A stretch of DNA of 64,000 nucleotides from Streptomyces sp. NBC_00390 (GTDB taxonomy: Bacteria; Actinomycetota; Actinomycetes; Streptomycetales; Streptomycetaceae). Position 1 is the first letter of the stretch, and every line of letters begins with the position of its first letter. The position numbers and the translations under genes were made by a program. A model generated the notes under the pieces. That model was not told where the DNA came from. It did no database searches and saw only the letters and a list, made by a program, of their open reading frames with translations. The stretch covers positions 4,836,001-4,900,000 of the forward strand of contig NZ_CP107945.1 of the NCBI RefSeq assembly GCF_036057275.1, read 5' to 3'. This document shows, one piece after another, positions 42,004-50,314 of this stretch.

Positions 42004-43130
42004 TGGCCAACAGGAAAGGCATCCGGCGGCGCTTCGGCTCGGTGCGTCAGCTCAGGTCGGGGCGTTGGCAGGCTCGGTACCGCGACCCTGCCACTGGGCA
42101 ACTCCGCACGGCGGAGCAGACCTACGCAACCAAGACCGACGCTGAAGTTGCACTGACTCATATCGAGGCGGACATCTCGCGTGGCCAGTGGGAGGACCCT
42201 GACAAGGGGGCCGTTCCGTTCGGCGAGTACGCGGATGCATGGCTGCGGGACCGCAAGCTGGCTGACCGCAGCAGGGAGCGCAACGAGGCGGTGATCCGGC
42301 TGCACATCAAACCGACCTTCGGCGCGGGGACTCTGGCCGACGTCACCACGTCTCGGGTCCGGGCCTGGCGCAGCAATCTGCTCGCCGCAGGCGTGGGGGA
42401 GCCGACCGTCGTCAAGGCGTACCAAATCCTGCGGGCCATGATGTCCACCGCCGTTGATGATGAGCTGATCCGCCGCAATCCCTGTCGGGTCAAGGGCGCC
42501 GACCGGTACGACGTGCCCGAGCGGCCGGTGCTCACCGTGGCCGAGGTGTACGCCGTGGCTGACGCCATCGCCCCGCGCTACCGCTTGCTCGTGCTGCTGG
42601 CGGCCTTCACCACGCTGCGGTTCGGTGAGCTGGCGTCGCTGCGCCGCCGAGATATCGACGTCTCCGGGCGCGTGGTCCTGGTCCAGCGGGCGCAAGCTGA
42701 GATGCAGAACGGAAAGCTCTTCGACAAGGCTCCGAAGTCGGCGGCTGGGGTTCGGCCCGTCGCCTTCCCGGACGAGATCCTGGCCGACGTGACCGAGCAC
42801 CTGGAGCACTACGCGGGTGCCGGCCGGGACGGCCACGTTTTCCTCGGGCCCCAGGGCGGCCGACTGCGCCGCAGTAACTTCCGGGATGACTGGACCAGGG
42901 CTCGCGCGAAGGCGGGCATCACAGATGACGTCCACTTCCATGATCTGCGACACACCGGGAACACCTTGGCTGCTGCTGGGGCCAGCACCCGCGAGCTGAT
43001 GACGCGCATGGGCCACAGCACCGCGCGGGCCGCGCTGATCTATCAGCACATGACCGCCGACCGAGACCGGGCGATTGCCGAACGGCTGGGGACCATGATC
43101 CGTCAGCGGCAGGGCGACGCGGAGCCGTAG
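42003..43130 (+). CDS. int: Tyrosine site-specific integrase of the AICE
   Basis: A 375-residue recombinase. An N-terminal arm-binding part (RRFGSVRQLRSGRWQARYRD) and core-binding domain (FGEYADAWLRDRKLADRSRE) precede the catalytic domain with Arg206 (TTLRFGELASL), His313-Arg316 (HDLRHTGNTLAA), His338 (MGHSTARAAL) and Tyr347 (YQHM). It is complete. Its stop is 81 nt from the tRNA-Arg att site, with arm repeats and a terminator between. By its location it integrates into the 3' half of tRNA-Arg(CCU). Confidence 0.95.
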   Translation: MANRKGIRRRFGSVRQLRSGRWQARYRDPATGQLRTAEQTYATKTDAEVALTHIEADISRGQWEDPDKGAVPFGEYADAWLRDRKLADRSRERNEAVIRLHIKPTFGAGTLADVTTSRVRAWRSNLLAAGVGEPTVVKAYQILRAMMSTAVDDELIRRNPCRVKGADRYDVPERPVLTVAEVYAVADAIAPRYRLLVLLAAFTTLRFGELASLRRRDIDVSGRVVLVQRAQAEMQNGKLFDKAPKSAAGVRPVAFPDEILADVTEHLEHYAGAGRDGHVFLGPQGGRLRRSNFRDDWTRARAKAGITDDVHFHDLRHTGNTLAAAGASTRELMTRMGHSTARAALIYQHMTADRDRAIAERLGTMIRQRQGDAEP

Positions 43131-43148
43131 TGGCACGTGTGTGGCACG
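43131..43148 (+). repeat. Paired direct repeat TGGCACG-N4-TGGCACG, right end of the AICE
   Basis: Begins one base after the int stop codon, 63 nt from the tRNA. Same heptamers, spacing and orientation as at 32516-32533. Confidence 0.72.
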
Positions 43149-43163
43149 CCCGCGATCATGCGA

Positions 43164-43204
43164 AAGGGCCAGTTCGAGAGGATCAAGCCTCTGAACTGGC
43201 CCTT
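43164..43204. terminator. Bidirectional terminator between int and tRNA-Arg
   Basis: AAGGGCCAGTTCGAGAGG pairs with CCTCTGAACTGGCCCTT around a short loop (one bulge). It can stop both the int operon and the opposing tRNA transcript. Confidence 0.85.
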
Positions 43205-43211
43205 AGTGTTG

Positions 43212-43284
43212 TGCCCCCGGCAGGATTCGAACCTGCGACACCCGCTTTAGGAGAGCGGTGCTCTATCCCCTGAGCTACGAAGGC
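43212..43284 (-). tRNA. tRNA-Arg(CCU), intact; integration site of the island (att E)
   Basis: A 73-nt cloverleaf: acceptor GCCUUCG with CGGGGGC, D arm GCUC-GAGC, anticodon arm with loop CUCCUAA (anticodon CCU, Arg), T arm GCAGG-UUCGAAU-CCUGC, discriminator A. CCA is not encoded. Two G.U pairs in the acceptor stem suggest that the 3' half was supplied by an incoming element. The 3' half recurs four more times to the left as att copies. Confidence 0.95.
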
Positions 43285-43684
43285 GGGGGCTTGACGGAAA
43301 CCGCGCCGGAAACCCTCGGTAGGGATTCGCGTCACGACGAGTCAAACGCCCTGGTCAGCTAACTCGCGCGCGGGATCGGGTGGGATGTCCTGTGGGACAT
43401 CTTTCCCGGCACACACCTAGTAGCCGACTGACCGCTGACAGCCTAGCGGATCGTGTTGCGAGGGTGCGCCCCTATAAAGCACTACGACTGCTCGGGAGTG
43501 GGATCGAGCCGCTGACCTGCGGCGAGGCGGGTCGCCTGAGCCGGGGTGGGGGCGCGCTGCCGGTGCGGTGGGCGGACTGGGATGTCCGTTTCGTCCCGTC
43601 GCCGCACAGGGAGCGCACAATCACGTCGACCTCAGGCCGCCCACCATGGCATTTCTCATAATTTTCGGACCGTGTTTGTGGTAG
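43285..43684. other. Stretch right of tRNA-Arg
   Basis: About 400 nt holding the tRNA upstream region and then sequence without a supported gene; an open frame at 43380-43661 is not protein-like. Confidence 0.35.
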
Positions 43685-44836
43685 CCCGCCAAGGCGCTGG
43701 ACTTCCCCGAGGCATTCTTCGAGGGGCCCGAGCTCGACGAGCTCCCGGCGGACGGTGTGTCCTGGCGTGCCCGCAGCAAGACCTCGGCGCGGACATTGGA
43801 AGCCGCCCGCTCGGCCGGCACTCTCGGCGCCCTGCTGTACGACTGGATCGACGAGCGCTTCCGCCTCCCGGCCGCGGACATCCCCTCGCTGAGCAAGCCG
43901 GACCCGGAGACCGCGGCCGGCATGGTCCGTACACGCTGTGATCTTCGCATCGCACCGGCGCCCAACATGGTGCATCTGCTCGAAGCCCACGGGGTCCGCG
44001 TGTTCTCCCTTGCTCCCGACTATGCGGAAGTGGACGCCCTCGCCGTGTGGCGGAACGGCACCCCGTTCGTCTTCCTGAACACCCTGAAATCCGTGGAGCG
44101 GGGCCGCTTCGACGCCGCGCACGAGCTCGGCCACCTCGTGATGCACGGCAGCGACAAGGAGTGTTCGGGGCCTGAGGCGGAGCGCCAGGCCAATGACTTC
44201 GCCAGCGCGTTCCTGATGCCGGCGTCGAGCGTCCTCGGCCACATGCCGTCCGGGGCCCATGTCGACCAGATCATCCAGGCCAAGAGCATCTGGAAGGTCT
44301 CCGCCATGGCGCTCACCTATCGCATGCACGATCTGGGGCTCCTCACCGACTGGCAGTACCGGTCGGCGTGCACCGAGCTGAGCAAGCGCGGCTACCGGAA
44401 GGACGAGCCGCACGGCATGAAGAAGCGCGAGACCTCGCAGGTGCTGACCAAGGTCTTTCAGGGGCTCAGGGCCAACGGTGTGCGGCCCGCCGCCGTGGCC
44501 GGCGAGCTCGGCCTGACCGTGGACGAGATGAACAAGATGCTCTTCGGCCTGACCATCACCATGGTCGAACGGCGGCGAGCAGACCGAGCGCGAACCACGG
44601 CGCGCGCTGTCCCTGGTGAACTGACAGGGCCCGTCCTGCTGCCTTTCAGGCCCGACGAACACGACGGCCGCCCCCTATGGGCCGCAGCCGTCGTGTCGAC
44701 ATGGGTGGAAGGGGGTCAGGCCAGCGCGGACACAGATTGCGCGTTGCTGCGCCCTTCCACGTGGATCTGGTGGCTCGTCGCGTTCTGGGCGAGGGCGAAG
44801 CCGAGGACGAACACCTTCTGCCGTTCGATGCCATAG
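43685..44836 (+). pseudogene. ImmA/IrrE-type metallopeptidase, truncated at both ends
   Basis: Coding sequence begins right after a TAG at 43682 with ALDFPEAFFEGPELDELPAD, so the N-terminal XRE HTH of full-length homologues is missing. The peptidase domain is intact: NMVHLLEAHGVRVFSLAPD, PFVFLNTLKSVERGRF and the zinc motif AAHELGHLVMH (HELGH). Homology seems to end near GLTITMV (about 44565); the remaining 90 codons run into an opposing transposase-like gene. The first possible start is GTG 43757. ImmA-like peptidases cleave repressors of mobile elements; without its HTH partner this copy is probably non-functional. Confidence 0.7.
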
Positions 44837-46181
44837 GCGACCATGCGGCGGTTCCAGAGACTCTGGTCGAACTGGGCGTGTACGGACTCGGAGTCCGCGC
44901 GGTAGGGGTAGACGAGCTGGTGTGCGAGTGTGGACTGGGGGATCTGCTGGAGCAGTTCGGCGCGGTGGAATCCGCGCTCACGGTCGCTCTTGGGGCGTTT
45001 CCCGCTGTCGGCTTGACGCAAAGCGCGATCCGCAGGAGTGGTGGTGATGCCGACGGGGACGCGGTGTGTGTGGTCCCCGTGACGGCAGGAGATGCGCAGG
45101 ACGTGGCACCAGCGGCTCTTGGTGACACCGAGGCGGGGCTCCAGCTTGGTGGCGCAAGGATGCGGGTGCCGTCGTCGAGGGAGATGCTTTCGGCGATCCG
45201 TCCTTCGTTGCACCAGAGCTCGTGGCCGCTCCGGCAGGGCTTGATGTGTTCGTAGAACGCGGGAGTCACCGAGCCGTGCTGCTTGTTGATGGCCAGCATT
45301 CCCCTGCGAGCCAGGGCGTCGCGGTGGACACCGCGCAAGGCGCCGTCGTAGACGATGCCCATACAGTCCGGCAGGACATCCTTGAGCATGGTGAACTGGC
45401 GGACGGCCACCGCTGCTTCGTCCTCGTACTCGCCGCCGGCGACGTAGGCGAAGGAGAGGATGACGCGGGTCCAGTAGCCATCGGACCGGCCCGAGGTGAA
45501 GAACCACTTGGTGCCGCGGACCTCTCGTTTGGCTTTCTCGCCATTCTCGTAGTACACGCGGGCGGCGGGGTCCACGCGGTGGTTGCGGAGCACGCCGGTG
45601 CTCTCGTCGACGGTTTCACTCTTCCTTGCTTTCGAGATCGCTCGCGGGACCATGGCGTCGCCCACGAGGAGCTGTCGTCGCTCCGGGCGGCTCCAGACCT
45701 TGGGAACGCTGGACGGGAAGAGCCCCTGTTCCAGCGCCTGCCTGGCGGCGTAGCTGCGGAAGGCTTCTTCGAGTGCGTCGCTGCTTGGGACCAGCAGCTT
45801 GTCCACGGCGTCCTGGAACTGGTTGCGTGACGGTGCGTTCAGGGGAAGCACGGCGGCGGCTCTGCGGCCCAGATGGCGCCGGATGTGTGCACGCACGCTG
45901 CGCCATTCCCGCGGCGACGCCATCAGGCCGACGGCCGACCGTTTCGACTTTGTCACCGGGGTCAAGGCAGCGAGGAGCATGTACACGATCGCCAGGTACT
46001 CGCGCGGACAGCCCACGTTGGCCGGCGGCGGGAGGAGCCCGGCCATCTCGTACAGCAGGGGGTAGTCGAGGCAGTCCTGAACGCGCTGGGCGACGGTGCG
46101 CTGGTGGTGGTCGGCGAGCTGGCGCTGGCGGTTGGGCCGGCCGTGCTCGGGCACTGGGTCACCGAAGATGTCGTCAGGCAC
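44716..46181 (-). pseudogene. DDE-like transposase-type protein with one frameshift
   Basis: From GTG 46181 (GGAG nine nt upstream) a long frame reads YPLLYEMAGLLPPPANVGCP, RQLLVGDAMVPRAISKARKS, GTKWFFTSGRSDGYWTRVIL, and MGIVYDGALRGVHRDALARR to about 45160. There the match moves by one base and continues ATKLEPRLGVTKSRW, VYPYRADSESVHAQFDQSLW and MVAYGIERQKVFVLGFALAQ to the stop at 44716. The total of about 487 residues with DAM, YDG and a late acidic residue suggests a DDE-type fold, but I cannot place it in an IS family. Its start overlaps the stop of an upstream recombinase gene. Confidence 0.6.
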
Positions 46182-46620
46182 GTGGCGGTACTCCGTCGGT
46201 GTAGGCGGGGTCGCAGCGCCAGTCGTAGCCGACGATGGCGGCGGCGCGATCGAGGGAGCGAAGGCCGATGCTGCGGGCCGCCTCCTCGATGCGGCCGGTC
46301 GCATCGAATGCGGCGATGGCGGCGGTGGCGGTGATGGAGGCGGGTTTGACGTCGTGCTCATCGCCGAGCCCTATACGGCGCAGGAGATCCCCCAGGGCGA
46401 CGCAGGCGCGGGCTTGAAGGGCTGCGTCGGAAGTGGGACGGCTCGAGACCGCGAGGCGCGCCGTTGAGGGCTAGGGGCGCTGGGCGCTGACGTGCCGGGC
46501 GCGTTCGGCCAGAACGTGCCGCCCCCAGGCATCGAGTCGGCACCACCGTGGCTCGTACTTGCTGGAGCCGTGTATCCATGGAACATCGCTCGTCGCAGCT
46601 GTCCGGGCAGTACGGCTCAC
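46174..46620 (-). pseudogene. Tyrosine-recombinase-like C-terminal part with an in-frame stop
   Basis: From GTG 46620 the frame reads PWIHGSSKYEPRWCRLDAWG, RHVLAERARHVSAQRP, then TAG near 46477, then continues ALQARACVALGDLLRRIGLG, DVKPASITATAAIAAFDATG and ARSIGLRSLDRAAAIVGYDW to TGA at 46174. The part after the stop resembles the end of Streptomyces tyrosine-type recombinases; this is from memory and weak. Its TGA lies just inside the start of the downstream transposase-like gene, so the two were once an overlapping pair. Confidence 0.5.
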
Positions 46621-46920
46621 CCGGCCATCACCAGGCCGAAGCCGAGCACCCTGCCCCGTGACCGCGATGCAGCCGGACGGCAGTTGTCGACTGCGCAGCC
46701 AGGTCAGCCTCTGCGGCTGTGGCTCCAGCTGCCGCAGCGCCGCGGTTGGCGGTGAAGGTCCACTGCCGGCGGGCGACCGTCAAAGCTGCCGGTCATGCTC
46801 GGCATCGCACTTTGCGTGGGTCGTTGTCCCGAGGGCAGTTGGAGGCGGCGACCATCACATGCCCAGCAGGGAAGGAGGAATCACCACCGGTCGCCTGTCA
46901 CCGTCACCGGCAGGACGTAG

Positions 46921-47049
46921 AAGAACAAGGAGTGGGCGGAGGACCCGGCGCACGAGGGATACTCCAAGGGGCACGGTGTGTACTCGAACATCGGTGCCTC
47001 CGCCAACGACGGCAACAAGAAGGCAGAAGGAGTCGCGGAGGACCAGTGA
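46921..47049 (+). pseudogene. C-terminal remnant before the lipoprotein gene
   Basis: Forty-two codons read WAEDPAHEGYSKGHGVYSNI and GASANDGNKKAEGVAEDQ, ending in a TGA that overlaps the next ATG (TGATG). An in-frame TAG at 46918 cuts it off from any start. It is probably the tail of a gene once translationally coupled to the lipoprotein. Confidence 0.4.
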
Positions 47050-47597
47050 TGGGAACGGGTCTGCGGCGCGTCGCCGCCTCGACGCTGACATGCTGTCTCG
47101 CACTGTCGCTCACAGCGTGCGGCGGCGGACGCGAGTACACGGTTCCGAAGGAGGCGTGCGGGGTGCCTCTTAACGAGAAGGCGCTCGAACCGTTCCTCGT
47201 GGACGGCGAGAAAATCGAGGTCAAGGGTGACTCCGTGATCGATACGGGCACCAAGACCTCGGGCTCGTGCAACATCGAAGTGGACGACTGGCTGGTGGTC
47301 GGCCTTGAAGTCGACAAGGTCGACAAGCTCTACGACCCCATGGGGGAGCTGGACAGCTTCCGGTTCCAGAACCGGGAGAAGATCGAGAGCCTGCCGTTCG
47401 AGGGACTGGGCGCGGTGGGCGACTACAACGCCATGGTCAGTACGGGCTGCGCGGCCGGGACGGCGGACCACCTCGTCGTGCAGATCACCATCAGCCGTCA
47501 GTCGAGCGGTGACGTCGCCGAGCGCCGTAAGAACATCGAAGCCTTCACCTCGGACTTCGTGCCGAAGCTGAAGAAGGAACTAGGTTGCACGGCCTGA
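47049..47597 (+). CDS. Secreted lipoprotein of unknown function
   Basis: A 182-residue protein from ATG 47049 with GGAGG eight nt upstream. The signal peptide ends in a lipobox LTACGGG, so the mature protein is lipid-anchored outside the cell. The mature part is beta-rich, with three further cysteines (KEACGVPLN, SGSCNIEVDD, STGCAAGT) and a final Cys near the end (LGCTA), giving two possible disulfides. It resembles a large set of Streptomyces DUF3558-style lipoproteins in layout, but no family call is made. Confidence 0.8.
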   Translation: MGTGLRRVAASTLTCCLALSLTACGGGREYTVPKEACGVPLNEKALEPFLVDGEKIEVKGDSVIDTGTKTSGSCNIEVDDWLVVGLEVDKVDKLYDPMGELDSFRFQNREKIESLPFEGLGAVGDYNAMVSTGCAAGTADHLVVQITISRQSSGDVAERRKNIEAFTSDFVPKLKKELGCTA

Positions 47598-48148
47598 CAC
47601 GGAGACCAGGCGTCAGACTCTGGACACGCCTTGGTGATGACGTTGATCGGGGCGCCGGAGCAGGAGCAGGGCTGCCTCGGTATCGCACCAGTAGTGCCCT
47701 CGGACGAGGCCCTGGTTCAGAGCGCTGATCCGCGAACCGAGCTCGCAGCGCACCTTCTTCTGAGCGCACAGGCGACAGGTCGCTGAGGCGACCTGTCGCC
47801 TCCCGGTTTGCCGATGCTGGGCTGTTCGGCAGTCGCCGGCCACTCTTGCGCTCTCAAGCGGTGTATCCCCGGCATCAAATTTCAGGTCGATGCGGTACTG
47901 CCGCGCGCGTCGTCGATCAGCGTGGAGTGGCTCTTGACGGCGTTGGGAGCTGCGCGGCTCGCCTTGTTCGAAACTTCTAGACCGCGCCATCATCGCCTAG
48001 ATCCTCTTGAGACGAAGGCGGCGAACACTCCGGTCGACTGTCACCGTCACCGTCACCGTCAGGCTGACGGTGATGCTCGAAGTGACTGTGTCGGACCGCC
48101 TGCTCCGGCAGGAGTGCTCCTGTCACTCTTCGCGGTTTCTGCCATGCA
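47598..48148. other. Intergenic stretch
   Basis: About 550 nt between convergent genes. A minus-strand frame (47613-47993) includes GHYWCDTEAALLLLRRPDQR but is not convincing. A CACCGTCACCGTCACCGTCA run lies near 48040-48065. Confidence 0.3.
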
Positions 48149-48739
48149 TTACTGGCCGAGCAGTGTGAGGAAGGCCTGGTCGACGAGTGCAGGTAGGTCG
48201 GTGCTGCCGTCGCTGTCCACCCACAGAGTGAGTGCCGTGGTGAGCGCTGCGAGCGCGGCCGCGGCGATCACGCGAACGCTCAGGGTGGGCTCCGTGTCGA
48301 GCCGGGCCGCGAGCGCGTCGGCGAGGAGTCGCTCGGTGGAGTGCTGGTTCTCCCAGAGCCGGGCGCGGAGGGCCGGTGTCCGCAGGATGAGGCGCGTACG
48401 GACCAGCAGCGCTTCCCGTTCGGTGGCGTAGACGACTGCGAGGCCTTCGCCGAGGGCGCGGTGAAGAGCTGTGAGTGGGTCTTCCTCAGTCGGCCGTTGC
48501 TCGATGAGCCGGACGATCAGGGGGTCGTAGTCGTCCGACTCGACGACGGATTCCTTGGTGGGGAAGTAGCGGAAGAACGTCATGCTGGAGACGCCTGCGG
48601 CGGTGGCGATCTGCTCGACCGTGGTGGCTTCGTAGCCCTGGCTGAGGAATAGCCGCAGGGCCTCTTCCTGGATGGTGCGGCGCGTCTGTGCCTTCTTGCG
48701 TTCCCGAAGGCTCATCGGCGGTGTCGGGGGGAGTTCCAT
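48149..48739 (-). CDS. TetR family regulator
   Basis: A 196-residue protein. The N-terminal HTH is clear: RRTIQEEALRLFLSQGYEAT, TVEQIATAAGVSSMTFFRYF and PTKESVV. The C-terminal ligand-binding part (about 75-196) is helical, typical for the family. It lies 21 nt downstream of the flavin monooxygenase gene on the same strand, so the pair is one operon and the regulator most likely represses it from the two palindromes at 50285-50314 until an aromatic substrate appears. That link is inferred. Confidence 0.88.
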   Translation of the reverse strand: MELPPTPPMSLRERKKAQTRRTIQEEALRLFLSQGYEATTVEQIATAAGVSSMTFFRYFPTKESVVESDDYDPLIVRLIEQRPTEEDPLTALHRALGEGLAVVYATEREALLVRTRLILRTPALRARLWENQHSTERLLADALAARLDTEPTLSVRVIAAAALAALTTALTLWVDSDGSTDLPALVDQAFLTLLGQ

Positions 48740-48760
48740 GGGGTGTGCGGTCTCCGTTGG

Positions 48761-50269
48761 TCAGGCAGGTGTGCCGAGTGCTCGCCTCAGCCACTGGTCC
48801 AGGGAGGCTACGGACGTGCCTCGCCAGGCCAAGTGTCCGTCGGGCCTCACCAGCATGACGTGCCGCCCCCGGGCGCCAGACGGGACCAGTGTGGTGGCAG
48901 GGGTCGTCGTACCGAGGTGTCGCGCGGTGACGGACACGTACACATCGTGGTTGCCGGACGCCGGGACCACGAGCCCCCAACGCGGCCCGATCTCCGCATA
49001 AAGACGGGTGGGACTGCCATCTGGGCGGGTGCATGCGAGGTCGGGTACCCGGTCGCCGACTCGCGGGCCGGGAACGGACCATCGTTCGTGCGGCCGTACG
49101 CCCAACGGCCCCCTCCGGTAGTGGATCTTCAGCTGGGACGACTGCTCCCATATCAGCCGCTGCACGAACGGCCGGTTCATCAGCGGTACGAAGACGCGGT
49201 CTCGTGCAGCACGGGCCACGAGTGTCCGGCCGACGACCATGCGGGTCAGGGAACTGGTGGACTGCAGCACCTCGCGGGCGATCGGGCGACGCTCGGACTC
49301 GTACGTGTCCAGCAGTGCGTCGGATGCCGCTCCGGAGGCGACCATGGCGAGCTTCCAGGCGAGGTTCTCGGCGTCACCCAGGCCGGTGTTCAGTCCCTGC
49401 CCCCCGAAGGGGCTGTGAGTGTGAGCGGCGTCCCCGGCCAGCACGATGCGGCCGCGCCGGTAGGTGGATGCGAGTCGGCGATGGATCCGGAAGGTGGAAG
49501 TCCACAGCGCGTTGCGGACTGTCGACGGGGCTATTCCGGCCTGGATCCGTAGCTGCTCCTTGAGCACGGCAAGCACGTCTGGCCGGCCGAGGCCGTCGGC
49601 GTCGCCGGGTGCTGGGGACATCAGACGCCACACGTCGGTGCCGGGCAGAGGAAAGGCACCGAGCATGCTGCCGGCGCGGAGCCATACGGACACAGCGTTC
49701 GCAGGCAGAGGCAGTGCCGCTTGAACGTCGGCCAGCAGGAAGCGCTCGATCACGGCCACGCCCGGGAAGCTGATTCCTGCTGCCTTGCGTACGCGGCTGT
49801 GCGCGCCGTCGCAGCCGGCCAGCCAGTCCGCCCGTGTCTGTCCACCGGTGAAGGAGACATTCACGCCGGAGCCGTCCTGGTCGGCGGCCAGCAGTTCCTT
49901 TCCCCATTCCACTTCGACGCCCAGCGCGCGCAGCCGATCCCTGAGACGCGCCTCGATCTCGGCCTGGGAGATGAGCAGACCGGGCCTGGTCACCAACTTC
50001 GTGCGCTGACCGACATTCAGCCGTGCCATCGGTTGCCCGTCGACGTGGGTGATCACTTGCTCGATGCGCACCGATCGCTCCGGAAGGTCGTCCAGGGCGC
50101 CGAGCCGGTCCAGTACCTCCGCACCTCTGGGCTGCAGTCCCAGCGCCCTAGAGGTTCTCGAGGGTCCCGCCGCCCCGTCGAGGACCCGCACCGCCAAGCC
50201 GTTCGCCCTGAGCCCGCACGCAAGGGCGAGACCGGTGGGACCCGCACCCGCGATCACGATGGTGGACAT
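48761..50269 (-). CDS. FAD-dependent aromatic monooxygenase
   Basis: A 502-residue PHBH-type flavoprotein: N-terminal nucleotide loop IVIAGAGPTGLALACGL, second FAD/NADPH motif LAGCDGAHSRVRKAAG near 170, and GRIVLAGDAAHTHSPFGGQG near 290. The C-terminal 110 residues are a thioredoxin-like domain as in rifampicin monooxygenase and polyketide hydroxylases (VPDLACTRPDGSPTRLY). The enzyme probably hydroxylates an aromatic or polyketide compound with NADPH and oxygen; the substrate is unknown and could be an antibiotic. It is transcribed from a promoter overlapped by two palindromes and followed by its TetR regulator. Confidence 0.88.
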   Translation of the reverse strand: MSTIVIAGAGPTGLALACGLRANGLAVRVLDGAAGPSRTSRALGLQPRGAEVLDRLGALDDLPERSVRIEQVITHVDGQPMARLNVGQRTKLVTRPGLLISQAEIEARLRDRLRALGVEVEWGKELLAADQDGSGVNVSFTGGQTRADWLAGCDGAHSRVRKAAGISFPGVAVIERFLLADVQAALPLPANAVSVWLRAGSMLGAFPLPGTDVWRLMSPAPGDADGLGRPDVLAVLKEQLRIQAGIAPSTVRNALWTSTFRIHRRLASTYRRGRIVLAGDAAHTHSPFGGQGLNTGLGDAENLAWKLAMVASGAASDALLDTYESERRPIAREVLQSTSSLTRMVVGRTLVARAARDRVFVPLMNRPFVQRLIWEQSSQLKIHYRRGPLGVRPHERWSVPGPRVGDRVPDLACTRPDGSPTRLYAEIGPRWGLVVPASGNHDVYVSVTARHLGTTTPATTLVPSGARGRHVMLVRPDGHLAWRGTSVASLDQWLRRALGTPA

Positions 50270-50284
50270 CGGTATCCCTTGTTT

Positions 50285-50314
50285 GTTAGTGACTAACTCT
50301 TGTTAGAGAGTAAC
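50285..50314. promoter_or_regulatory. Two palindromic operators upstream of the monooxygenase
   Basis: GTTAGTGACTAAC (50285-50297) and GTTAGAGAGTAAC (50302-50314) share arms GTTA/TAAC, centres 17 bp apart, only 16 nt before the start codon at 50269. This is the typical layout of a TetR-family operator; the TetR gene in the same operon is the obvious candidate to bind it. Confidence 0.72.

Larger units (their letters stand above)
32366..43211. mobile_element. AICE (pSAM2-type actinomycete integrative and conjugative element)
   Basis: About 10.8 kb between att D and the intact tRNA-Arg (att E). Gene content is a full AICE set: regulators, Pra-like protein, FtsK-like transfer protein, spread and mobile-element proteins, RepSA-type initiator, Xis and Int next to the right att site. 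TGGCACG-N4-TGGCACG lies inside both ends (32516-32533 and 43131-43148). All core genes have intact frames, so excision and conjugative transfer look possible. Confidence 0.92.

Noticed and set aside
11914..43284. Repeated 43-nt units considered as a CRISPR array
   Set aside because: Copies are 2.6 to 14.5 kb apart, correspond exactly to a tRNA 3' half, and no cas gene is present.
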